NCBI RefSeq assembly: GCF_045679555.1
Contig: NC_092091.1
Location: forward strand, 72,512,076 to 72,576,075
DNA: 64,000 nt
Source of the DNA: Salvelinus alpinus
Lineage: Eukaryota > Chordata > Actinopteri > Salmoniformes > Salmonidae
Reading direction: 5' to 3'
The notes under the pieces were generated by a model, which was not told the DNA's origin, searched no databases, and worked only from the letters and a program-made list of their open reading frames with translations. A program made the translations under genes and the position numbers. Each line of letters opens with the position of its first letter. Positions within the stretch are counted from its first letter, which is position 1. Shown here piece after piece: positions 1 to 12,159 of this stretch.

Positions 1-300
1 CCCTGTCTCACCACTTATCTCTCTCTCGCTCTCTCTCTTTCTCTCTCCTCTCTCTCTCCCCTCTCTCTGTCTCATCTCTCGCTCTCTCAATTCAATTTCA
101 GTCTGTCTCTCTGTCTCACTCTCTGTCTCTCTCTCTGTCTCACTCTCTCTCTTGCTCTCTGTCTCTCTGTCTTTCTGTCTGTCTCTCTCTGTCCTTCTGT
201 CTCTCTCTCTGTCCCTCTCTCTCTGTTCTTCTTTATTTCTGTCTCTCTCTTTCCCTCTCACACTCTCGCTCTCTCTGTGAGTCTCTGTCTCTCTGTCCTC
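1..300. repeat. CT-rich low-complexity tract
   Basis: An imperfect (TC)n tract with frequent G interruptions (ctctgtctc) fills the left edge. A short piece near 87-102 (ctcaattcaatttcag) resembles the 3' terminus of the LINE family seen at 52-59 kb on the minus strand, whose copies also end in CT repeats, so this may be the tail of such a LINE. No coding signal. Confidence 0.8.
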
Positions 301-709
301 TCTCATTCAATGCATACTTCAAAGGAGTGCGATTCCATTCTCGTCTTTAGAAATCACCACGGTGTGAACAAGCCGAGGACCAGATAGTTGTTCTTCAATG
401 CCAGAAGTCATTTCTCTCTGCTATTAACAGTACAGTAGAGATAAATATCAGGACGTTCCAGACATGCTGTACTGCTTGGAGGAATATGTAAACTGGTGTA
501 CAGGGCAATAACATGGTGAACAATACAAAGCACATTCGTCTCAACACTGTACTGTTGCCAATGTCAGAATATGTGATTTTTTTCTGAGCCCATCTCTCTC
601 TGAGGGGGTGTGAATATGATTTCCAGAAGGACATCCCCCATAAGCACATGTAGGAACAGAAACACACATTTGTCATTGCCTCACAGCATCTAATCCTTGA
701 TCTCTCACA

Positions 710-743
<34 letters not shown>

Positions 744-803
744 TACTGTATGCAAACATTTTTCATCTCCCACATGAAGCATACGCACATGTATACACAA
801 ACA
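301..803. other. non-coding stretch, presumed tusc3 intron
   Basis: Mixed-composition DNA without recognisable exon or transposon, followed by a short CA microsatellite at about 704-744. I looked for the preceding TUSC3 exon (loop region before the last transmembrane helix) and did not see it here. Confidence 0.5.
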
Positions 804-3800
804 CTCCTCCTTCCTCCTCTCCTCCTTCCCCTGCTCCTCTCTCCTCCTTCCCCTGCTCCTCTCCACCTTCCCCTGCTCCTCTCTCCACCTTCCCCTGCTC
901 CTCTCTCCACCTTCCCCTGCTCCTCTCTCCACCTTCCCCTGCTCCTCTCTCCACATTCCCCTGCTCCTCTCTCCTCCTTCCCCTGCTCCTCTCTCCTCCT
1001 TCCCCTGCTCCTCTCTCCTCCTTCCCCTGCTCCTATCTCCACCTTCCCCTCCTTCTCTCTCCACCTTCCCCTGCTCCTCTCTCCACCTTCCCCTGCTCCT
1101 CTCTCCACCTTCCCCTGCTCCTCTCTCCACCTTCCCCTGCTCCTCTCTCCACCTTCCCCTGCTCCTCTCTCCTCCTTCCCCTGCTCCTCTCTCCACCTTC
1201 CCCTGCTCCTCTCTCCACCTTCCCCTGCTCCTCTCTCCACCTTCCCCTGCTCCTCTCTCCACCTTGCCCTGCTCCTCTCTCCACCTTCCCCTGCTCCTCT
1301 CTCCACCTTCCCCTGCTCCTCTCTCATCCTTCCCCTGCTCCTCTCTCCATCTTCCCCTGCTCCTCTCTCCTCCTTCCCCTGCTCCTCTCTCCTCCTTCCC
1401 CTGCTCCTCTCTCCTCCTTCCCCTGCTCCTCTCTCCTCCTTCCCCTGCTCCTCTCTCCTCCTTCCCCTGCTCCTCTCTCCTCCTGCTCCTCTCTCCTCCT
1501 GCTCCTCTCTCCTCCTGCTCCTCTCTCCTCCTTCCCCTGCTCCTCTCTCCACCTTCCCCTGCTCCTCTCTCCACCTTCCCCTGCTCCTCTCTCCACCTTC
1601 CCCTGCTCCTCTCTCCGCCTTCCCCTGCTCCTCTCTCCACCTTCCCCTGCTCCTCTCTCCACCTTCCCCTGCTCCTCTCTCCACCTTCCCCTGCTCCTCT
1701 CTCCACCTTCCCCTGCTCCTCTCTCCACCTTCCCCTGCTCCTCTCTCCACCTTCCCCTGCTCCTCTCTCATCCTTCCCCTGCTCCTCTCTCCACCTTCCC
1801 CTGCTCCTCTCTCCTCCTTCACCTGCTCCTCTCTCCACCGTCCCCTGCTCCTCTCTCCACCTTCCCCTGCTCCTCTCTCCACCTTCCCCTGCTCCTCTCT
1901 CCACCTTCCTCTGCTCCTCTCTCCACCTTCCCCTGCTCCTCTCTCCACCTTCCACTGCTCCTCTCTCCACCTTCCCCTGCTCCTCTCTCCACCTTCCCCT
2001 GCTCCTCTCTCCACCTTCCCCTGCTCCTCTCTCCACCTTCCCCTGCTCCTCTCTCATCCTTCCCCTGCTCCTCTCTCCACCTTCCCCTGCTCCTCTCTCC
2101 TCCTTCCCCTGCTCCTCTCTCCACCGTCCCCTGCTCCTCTCTCCACCGTCCCCTGCTCCTCTCTCCACCTTCCCCTGCTCCTCTCTCCACCTTCCCCTGC
2201 TCCTCTCTCCACCTTCCCCTGCTCCTCTCTCCTCCTTCCCCTGCTCCTCTCTCCTCCTTCCCCTGCTCCTCTCTCCACCTTCCCCTGCTCCTCTCTCCAC
2301 CTTCCCCTGCTCCTCTCTCCACCTTCCCCTGCTCCTCTCTCCACCTTCCCCTGCTCCTCTCTCATCCTTCCCCTGCTCCTCTCTCCATCTTCCCCTGCTC
2401 CTCTCTCCTCCTTCCCCTGCTCCTCTCTCCTCCTTCCCCTGCTCCTCTCTCCTCCTTCCCCTGCTCCTCTCTCCTCCTTCCCCTGCTCCTCTCTCCTCCT
2501 TCCCCTGCTCCTCTCTCCTCCTGCTCCTCTCTCCTCCTGCTCCTCTCTCATCCTTCCCCTGCTCCTCTCTCATCCTTCCCCTGCTCCTCTCTCCACCTTC
2601 CCCTGCTCCTCTCTCCACCTTCCCCTGCTCCTCTCTCCACCTTCCCCTGCACCTCTCTCCACCTTCCCCTGCTCCTCTCTCCACCTTCCCCTGCTCCTCT
2701 CTCCACCTTCCCCTGCTCCTCTCTCCACCTTCCCCTGCTCCTCTCTCCACCTTCCCCTGCTCCTCTCTCCACCTTCCCCTGCTCCTCTCTCATCCTTCCC
2801 CTGCTCCTCTCTCCACCTTCCCCTGCTCCTCTCTCCACCTTCCCCTGCTCCTCTCTCCACCGTCCCCTGCTCCTCTCTCCACCTTCCCCTGCTCCTCTCT
2901 CCACCTTCCCCTGCTCCTCTCTCCACCTTCCCCTGCTCCTCTCTCCTCCTTCCCCTGCTCCTCTCTCCTCCTTCCCCTGCTCCTCTCTCCTCCTTCCCCT
3001 GCTCCTCTCTCCTCCTTCCCCTGCTCCTCTCTCCTCCTTCCCCTGCTCCTCTCTCCTCCTTCCCCTGCTCCTCTCTCCTCCTTCCCCTGCTCCTCTCTCC
3101 ACCTCCCCCTGCTCCTCTCTCCTCCTTCCCCTGCTCCTCTCTCCACCTTCCCCTGCTCCTCTCTCCACCTTCCCCTGCTCCTCTCTCCACCTTCCCCTGC
3201 TCCTCTCTCCACCTTCCCCTGCTCCTCTCTCCACCTTCCCCTGCTCCTCTCTCCACCTTCCCCTGCTCCTCTCTCCTCCTTCCCCTGCTCCTCTCTCCTC
3301 CTTCCCCTGCTCCTCTCTCCATCTTCCCCTGCTCCTCTCTCCATCTTCCCCTGCTCCTCTCTCCACCTTCCTCCACCTTCCCCTGCTCCTCTCTCCACCT
3401 TCCCCTGCTCCTCTCTCCACCTTCCTCCACCTTCCCCTGCTCCTCTCTCCTCCTTCCCCTGCTCCTCTCTCCTCCTTCCCCTGCTCCTCTCTCCTCCTTC
3501 CCCTGCTCCTCTCTCCTCCTTCCCCTGCTCCTCTCTCCATCTTCCCCTGCTCCTCTCTCCATCTTCCCCTGCTCCTCTCTCCTCCTTCCCCTGCTCCTCT
3601 CTCCTCCTTCCCCTGCTCCTCTCTCCTCCTTCCCCTGCTCCTCTCTCCTCCTTCCCCTGCTCCTCTCTCCTCCTTCCCCTGCTCCTCTCTCCTCCTTCCC
3701 CTGCTCCTCTCTCCTCCTTCCCCTGCTCCTCTCTCCTCCTTCCCCCTGCTCCTCTCTCCTTCCCCTGCTCCTCTCTCCCTCCTGCTCCTCTCTCCTCCCC

Positions 3801-5107
3801 TGCTCCTCTCTCACTCCCCTGCTCCTCTCTCCTTCCCCTGCTCCTCTCTCCACCTTCCCTGCTCCTCTCTCCTCCTTCCCCTGCTCCTCTCTCCATCCTT
3901 CCCCTGCTCCTCTCTCCACCTTCCCCTGCTCCTCTCTCCACCTTCCCCTGCTCCTCTCTCCACCTTCCCCTGCTCCTCTCTCCACCTTCCCCCTGCTCCT
4001 CTCTCCACCTTCCCCTGCTCCTCTCTCCACCTTCCCCTGCTCCTCTCTCCACCTTCCCCTGCTCCTCTCTCCACCTTCCCCTGCTCCTCTCTCCACCTTC
4101 CCCTGCTCCTCTCTCCACCTTCCCCTGCTCCTCTCTCCACCTTCCCCTGCTCCTCTCTCCACCTTCCCCTGCTCCTCTCTCCTCCTTCCCCTGCTCCTCT
4201 CTCCACCGTCCCCTGCTCCTCTCTCCACCGTCCCCTGCTCCTCTCTCCACCGTCCCCTGCTCCTCTCTCCTCCTTCCCCTGATCCTCTCTCCTCCTTCCC
4301 CTGATCCTCTCTCCTCCTTCCCCTGCTCCTCTCTCCTCCTTCCCCTGCTCCTCTCTCCTCCTTCCCCTGCTCCTCTCTCCATCTTCCCCTGCTCCTCTCT
4401 CCTCCTTCCCCTGCTCCTCTCTCCTCCTTCCCCTGCTCCTCTCTCCACCTCCCCCTGCTCCTCTCTCCTCCTTCCCCTGCTCCTCTCTCCACCTTCCCCT
4501 GCTCCTCTCTCCACCTTCCCCTGCTCCTCTCTCCACCTTCCCCTGCTCCTCTCTCCACCTTCCCCTGCTCCTCTCTCCACCTTCCCCTGCTCCTCTCTCC
4601 ACCTTCCCCTGCTCCTCTCTCCACCTTCCCCTGCTCCTCTCTCCACCTTCTCCTGCTCCTCTCTCCACCTTCCCCTGCTCCTCTCTCCACCTTCCTCCAC
4701 CTTCCCCTGCTCCTCTCTCCTCCTTCCCCTGCTCCTCTCTCCTCCTTCCCCTGCTCCTCTCTCCTCCTTCCCCTGCTCCTCTCTCCTCCTTCCCCTGCTC
4801 CTCTCTCCATCTTCCCCTGCTCCTCTCTCCATCTTCCCCTGCTCCTCTCTCCATCTTCCCCTGCTCCTCTCCACCTTCCCCTGCTCCTCTCTCCACCTTC
4901 CCCTGCTCCTCCCTCCTCCTTCCCCTGCTCCTCTCTCCACCTTCCCCTGCTCCTCTCTCCACCTTCCCCTGCTCCTCTCTCCTCCTTCCCCTGCTCCTCT
5001 CTCCTCCTTCCCCTGCTCCTCTCTCCACCTTCCCCTGCTCCTCTCTCCACCTTCCCCTGCTCCTCTCTCCACCTTCCCCTGCTCCTCTCTCCACCTTCCC
5101 CTGCTCC
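804..5107. repeat. 22-bp pyrimidine-rich minisatellite, about 195 copies
   Basis: The tandem unit is ctctccaccttcccctgctc plus ct (22 bp). The main variation is A or T at the seventh base (ccacc or cctcc), with rarer catcc and ccgtc forms. The + strand is about 90 % pyrimidine, with few stops in any frame on either strand. Short 16-bp units occur near 1475-1530 and 2510-2545, and extra cttccac insertions near 3365, 3425 and 4690. Variant order repeats at long range: a run of a catcc unit, a catct unit, several cctcc units and then short units occurs at 1321-1530 and again at 2359-2550. This shows segmental duplication inside the array. It lies in the presumed tusc3 intron. Confidence 0.95.
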
Positions 5108-5507
5108 ACTCTTCTCCCACTCTGTGTGTGTGTGTGTGTGTAGGGTGTCTTGTCCTCACAGCAGGGGGAGGTAGGCATGTTCCCCCAGCTAATGTTTTAT
5201 GACTGAGTGGTGCCCCCCCATACACACACACAACAGCCCCTTCCCCTTCCAGTCCGCTAGACTCACTGAGGTAGTTCCAGTGGAACTCACATGCTGCATA
5301 CATAATGACATGACATTATCATTTGTATAAGCATGATGGATATTTGCATAACTGTCAATTAAGTCTGGCAGATGTGAAGAGGCCGTCACTCAGTCCACTG
5401 TTCCTTTAATTAACACCAGAGAGATGAACCCTGACCCCCACGGTGTGTGTGTTTGTGGTGCGTGCGCGGCACAGCACAAAAGGCCAACCTCGTGTGTGTG
5501 TGTGTGT

Positions 5508-5539
<32 letters not shown>

Positions 5540-5727
5540 AATGTAAGCATGATTAATACAGAGGTTCAGAGGCCCACTGTTGTAGTTCTACTGAGACCGG
5601 ACACACACATGCAGGTATACACACACACACACACACACATGCATGTACACACACACACACAGTTGTGCAAAAGCAGTTATCCTTGAGATAGCGTTAATTA
5701 AAATGCAAAACAAGGTGTTTGTAACGT
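5108..5727. other. spacer with GT/CA microsatellites
   Basis: Unique-looking DNA between two minisatellites. It carries a GT run at about 5122-5140, an imperfect GT run at about 5491-5539 and CA runs at about 5619-5662. No exon or transposon recognised. Confidence 0.7.
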
Positions 5728-8700
5728 GTCCAGTAACAGTCCTTCATCCGTCTGCAACGTGTCCAGTAACAGTCCTTCATCCGTCTGCAACGTGTCCAGT
5801 AACAGTCCTTCATCCGTCTGCATCGTGTCCAGTAACAGTCCTTCATCCGTCTGCATCGTGTCCAGTAACAGTCCTTCATCCGTCTGCAACGTGTCCAGTA
5901 ACAGTCCTTCATCCGTCTGCAACGTGTCCAGTAACATTCCTTCATCCGTCTGTAACGTGTCCAGTAACAGTCCTTCATCCGTCTGCAACGTGTCCAGTAA
6001 CGGTCCTTCATCCGTCTGCAACGTGTCCAGTAACAGTCCTTCATCCGTCTGTAACGTGTCCAGTAACAGTCCTTCATCCGTCTGCATCGTGTCCAGTAAC
6101 AGTCCTTCATCGTCTGCAACGTGTCCAGTAACAGTCCTTCATCCGTCTGCATCGTGTCCAGTAACAGTCCTTCATCCGTCTGCAACGTGTCCAGTAACAG
6201 TCCTTCATCCGTCTGCAACGTGTCCAGTAACAGTCCTTCATCCGTCTGTAACGTGTCCAGTAACAGTCCTTCATCCGTCTGCATCGTGTCCAGTAACAGT
6301 CCTTCATCCGTCTGCAACGTGTCCAGTAACAGTCCTTCATCCGTCTGCATCGTGTCCAGTAACAGTCCTTCATCCGTCTGCAACGTGTCCAGTAACAGTC
6401 CTTCATCCGTCTGCAACGTGTCCAGTAACAGTCCTTCATCCGTCTGTAACGTGTCCAGTAACAGTCCTTCATCCGTCTGCATCGTCTGCATCGTGTCCAG
6501 TAACAGTCCTTCATCCGTCTGCAACGTGTCCAGTAACAGTCCTTCATCCGTCTGCAACGTGTCCAGTAACAGTCCTTCATCCGTCTGCAACGTGTCCAGT
6601 AACAGTCCTTCATCCGTCTGCAACGTGTCCAGTAACAGTTCTTCATCCGTCTGCATCGTGTCCAGTAACAGTCCTTCATCCGTCTGCAACGTGTCCAGTA
6701 ACAGTCCTTCATCCGTCTGTAACGTGTCCAGTAACAGTCCTTCATCCGTCTGCAACGTGTCCAGTAACAGTCCTTCATCCGTCTGCAACGTGTCCAGTAA
6801 CAGTCCTTCATCCGTCTGTAACGTGTCCAGTAACAGTCCTTCATCCGTCTGCATCGTGTCCAGTAACAGTCCTTCATCCGTCTGCAACGTGTCCAGTAAC
6901 AGTCCTTCATCCGTCTGTAACGTGTCCAGTAACAGTCCTTCATCCGTCTGCAACGTGTCCAGTAACAGTCCTTCATCCGTCTGCAACGTGTCCAGTAACA
7001 GTCCTTCATCCGTCTGCATCGTGTCCAGTAACGGTCCTTCATCCGTCTGCAACGTGTCCAGTAACGGTCCTTCATCCGTCTTCAACGTGTCCAGTAACGG
7101 TCCTTCATCCGTCTGTAACGTGTCCAGTAACGGTCCTTCATCCGTCTGCAACGTGTCCAGTAACGGTCCTTCATCCGTCTGCAACGTGTCCAGTAACGGT
7201 CCTTCATCCGTCTGCAACGTGTCCAGTAACGGTCCTTCATCCGTCTGCAACGTGTCCAGTAACGGTCCTTCATCCTTCTGCATCGTGTCCAGTAACGGTC
7301 CTTCATCCGTCTGCAACGTGTCCAGTAACGGTCCTTCATCCGTCTGCAACGTGTCCAGTAACGGTCCTTCATCCGTCTGCAACGTGTCCAGTAACGGTCC
7401 TTCATCCTTCTGCATCGTGTCCAGTAACGGTCCTTCATCCGTCTGCAACGTGTCCAGTAACGGTCCTTCATCCGTCTGCAACGTGTCCAGTAACGGTCCT
7501 TCATCCGTCTGCAACGTGTCCAGTAACGGTCCTTCATCCGTCTGCAACGTGTCCAGTAACGGTCCTTCATCCGTCTGCAACGTGTCCAGTAACGGTCCTT
7601 CATCCGTCTGCAACGTGTCCAGTAACGGTCCTTCATCCGTCTGCAACGTGTCCAGTAACGGTCCTTCATCCGTCTGCAACGTGTCCAGTAACGGTCCTTC
7701 ATCCGTCTGCAACGTGTCCAGTAACGGTCCTTCATCCGTCTGTAACGTGTCCAGTAACGGTCCTTCATCCGTCTGTAACGTGTCCAGTAACGGTCCTTCA
7801 TCCGTCTGCAACGTGTCCAGTAACGGTCCTTCATCCGTCTGCAACGTGTCCATTAACGGTCCATCATCCGTCTGCAACGTGTCCAGTAACGGTCCATCAT
7901 CCGTCTGCAACGTGTCCAGTAACGGTCCTTCATCCGTCTGCAACGTGTCCAGTAACGGTCCTTCATCTGTCTGCAGCGTGTCCAGTAACGGTCCTTCATC
8001 CGTCTGCAACGTGTCCAGTAACGGTCCTTCATCCGTCTGCAACGTGTCCAGTAACGGTCCTTCATCCGTCTGCAACGTGTCCAGTAACGGTCCTTCATCC
8101 GTCTGCATCGTGTCCAGTGACGGTCCTTCATCCGTCTGCATCGTGTCCAGTGACGGTCCTTCATCCGTCTGCAACGTGTCCAGTGACGGTCCTTCATCCG
8201 TCTGCAACGTGTCCAGTGACGGTCCTTCATCCGTCTGCAACGTGTCCAGTCACGGTCCTTCATCCGTCTGTAACGTGTCCAGTAACGGTCCTTCATCCGT
8301 CTGCAACGTGTCCAGTAACATTCCTTCATCCGTCTGCAACGTGTCCAGTAACGGTCCTTCATCCGTCTGCAACGTGTCCAGTAACGGTCCTTCATCCGTC
8401 TGCAACGTGTCCAGTAACGGTCCTTCATCCGTCTGCAACGTGTCCAGTAACGGTCCTTCATCCGTCTGCAACGTGTCCAGTAACGGTCCTTCATCCGTCT
8501 GCAACGTGTCCAGTAACGGTCCTTCATCCGTCTGCAACGTGTCCAGTAACGGTCCTTCATCCGTCTGCAACGTGTCCAGTAACGGTCCTTCATCCGTCTG
8601 CAACGTGTCCAGTAACGGTCCTTCATCCGTCTGTAACGTGTCCAGTAACGGTCCTTCATCCGTCTGTAACGTGTCCAGTAACGGTCCTTCATCCGTCTGC

Positions 8701-9695
8701 AACGTGTCCAGTAACGGTCCTTCATCCGTCTGCAACGTGTCCAGTAACGGTCCATCATCCGTCTGCAACGTGTCCAGTAACGGTCCTTCATCCGTCTGCA
8801 ACGTGTCCAGTAACGGTCCTTCATCCGTCTGCAACGTGTGCAGTAACGGTCCTTCATCCGTCTGCAACGTGTCCAGTAACGGTCCTTCATCCGTCTGCAT
8901 CGTGTCCAGTGACGGTCCTTCATCCGTCTGCATCGTGTCCAGTGACGGTCCTTCATCCGTCTGCAACGTGTCCAGTGACGGTCCTTCATCCGTCTGCAAC
9001 GTGTCCAGTGACGGTCCTTCATCCGTCTGCAACGTGTCCAGTCACAGTCCTTCATCCGTCTGTAACGTGTCCAGTAACAGTCCTTCATCCGTCTGCAACG
9101 TGTCCAGTAACATTCCTTCATCCGTCTGCAACGTGTCCAGTAACAGTCCTTCATCCGTCTGCATCGTGTCCAGTAACAGTCCTTCATCCGTCTGCAACGT
9201 GTCCAGTAACAGTCCTTCATCCGTCTGTAACGTGTCCAGTAACAGTCCTTCATCCGTCTGCAACGTGTCCAGTAACAGTCCTTCATCCGTCTGCATCGTG
9301 TCCAGTAACAGTCCTTCATCCGTCTGCATCGTGTCCAGTAACAGTCCTTCATCCGTCTGCATCGTGTCCAGTAACAGTCCTTCATCCGTCTGTAACGTGT
9401 CCAGTAACAGTCCTTCATCCGTCTGTAACGTGTCCAGTAACAGTCCTTCATCCGTCTGCAACGTGTCCAGTAACAGTCCTTCATCCGTCTGCAACGTGTC
9501 CAGTAACAGTCCTTCATCCGTCTGCAACGTGTCCAGTAACAGTCCTTCATCCGTCTGCATCGTGTCCAGTAACAGTCCTTCATCCGTCTGCAACGTGTCC
9601 AGTAACAGTCCTTCATCCGTCTGCATCGTGTCCAGTAACAGTCCTTCATCCGTCTGTAACGTGTCCAGTAACAGTCCTTCATCCGTCTGCATCGT
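5728..9695. repeat. 33-bp minisatellite, about 120 copies, with higher-order structure
   Basis: The unit is gtgtccagtaacagtccttc followed by atccgtctgcaac. Because 33 is a multiple of three, open frames run its whole length on both strands. Variants are not random: units with aacagt fill 5728-7030 and 9045-9695, and units with aacggt fill 7030-9040. A series of gacggt units followed by cacggt/cacagt and aacatt occurs twice, 792 bp (24 units) apart (8115 and 8907). A ccttctgcatc variant recurs after 132 bp (4 units; 7271 and 7403). One unit near 6105-6120 lacks a base and one near 6478-6492 has 9 extra bases. Presumed intronic. Confidence 0.95.
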
Positions 9696-10242
9696 GTCGA
9701 GCGACAGCACATGGAGAAAACAACACCTTTTTAAGTTCATCTCTCAGCTGAACCGCCGGGCCGCTGAATCAGCAGAAACACCCATCATTCACGTTGCATT
9801 AGACTCACACAGCATGAGTCCCAAACGGCTCCCTGGTCCCTCCCTTTGGGCCTTGGTCAAACGTAGTGCGCCCCAAATAGGGAACCATTTGGGACGATGT
9901 CGTAGTGACTCATTTTAATAGAAACCCATCATTTAAAAAATATATATATATGATATGATTATAAAAACCACAGGCTGGTAAACGTCAGAATATAAGCCTT
10001 AGTGATGATTACGAAGAGCTTACATTACACTGCTTACATGCCAATTTGACAAGGACATTAGTTCCCCTCAGCCCTGGCTTCAGCCCATAGCTCAGTAGAG
10101 GACTGTTGAAGGATCTCAGTGGTGACATCAAATCCATCCAATAGGCCCTCCACACACCCTTTACAGTTACCACTGTCTTCTAGCTAATTATACTACCAGA
10201 CAACACACTGCAGTGGGGAATATGGCCAACCTAGAGAGGGGG

Positions 10243-10277
<35 letters not shown>

Positions 10278-10430
10278 GAGAGAGGCAGGGGAGAGAGAGC
10301 GAATCATTCTCATCTTTTGTCATTGAGGTGTTTTTAACCGTCCCGTCATCTTTTGTCATTGAGGTGTTTTTAACCGTCCCAAAATAACTAAATTGCCTCG
10401 TTAGCATACTAAAGGGGCGAACACGTGTGT
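9696..10430. other. presumed tusc3 intron, with decayed inverted-repeat element and GA tract
   Basis: Positions 9818-9893 resemble a decayed copy of the gtcccaaatggc inverted-repeat family (gtcccaaacggct at one end, ccatttgggac at the other). A GA tract lies at about 10228-10300. Positions 10311-10380 are a 36-bp perfect tandem duplication (catcttttgtcattgaggtg...). No exon recognised. Confidence 0.55.
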
Positions 10431-11874
<1,444 letters not shown>

Positions 11875-11890
11875 CTTCCTTATAAAGTGA
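11875..11890 (+). CDS. tusc3: tusc3 terminal coding exon, SFLIK ending
   Basis: Joined to the phase-2 end of the previous exon, the bases complete Ser and then read Phe-Leu-Ile-Lys-stop (TGA at 11888-11890). SFLIK is one of two C-termini known for vertebrate TUSC3; the other ends SDLDFE and comes from alternative splicing. The acceptor is strong (CT tract plus ttttcag). The stop codon overlaps a donor-like sequence, aaa|gtgagt, with its GT at 11887-11888, so this exon might also serve as a 12-nt in-frame cassette. I did not find an exon for the DLDFE ending elsewhere in the window. Confidence 0.9.
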
Positions 11891-12040
11891 GTCTGAGGCG
11901 CCGTCTTCAGAGTGAAGGGTGAAGAGGCTACTTGCTGCTAGCTGAGAGGCTGCAGACACCGGGACAGGGTGCATGGGGCGGGGGGGTCATTTCAACTGCT
12001 GTACTCAATCTACTTAATAAATGATCATGTGACAAACTGA
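11891..12040 (+). other. tusc3: tusc3 3' untranslated region (short)
   Basis: Sequence after the TGA, without transposon similarity. AATAAA at 12016-12021 is a canonical polyadenylation signal about 125 nt after the stop, so cleavage is expected near 12035-12050. A G run (ggggcggggggg) lies at about 11975-11987. The exact cleavage site is not visible from sequence. Confidence 0.65.
12016..12021 (+). promoter_or_regulatory. polyadenylation signal AATAAA
   Basis: Canonical hexamer in the only non-repetitive stretch between the tusc3 stop and the GA-rich array. Confidence 0.65.
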
Positions 12041-12159
12041 GAAAAGAGACACTCCTACCTATGTGATTAGTACAGTTATATCACACACACCTGTTCTGAA
12101 GGAGTTTAGCTCTTGAGGTCTGAATGTGTTTTATTTGATAGTGTCTGACCAAATGACAG

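Noticed and set aside
750..5202. Proline/serine/leucine-rich open frames of over 1,000 codons on + and Arg/Glu/Gly-rich frames on -
   Set aside because: They follow from a 22-bp repeat with few stop-forming triplets; every frame is open on both strands, with no start context, splice sites or known domain.
5728..9695. CRISPR-like array
   Set aside because: Units are contiguous with no unique spacers, and the window is vertebrate DNA.
5694..9918. Open frames of up to 1,341 codons with an 11-residue repeat
   Set aside because: A 33-bp unit without a stop keeps a frame open indefinitely. Multiple frames on both strands are equally open, so coding is not supported.
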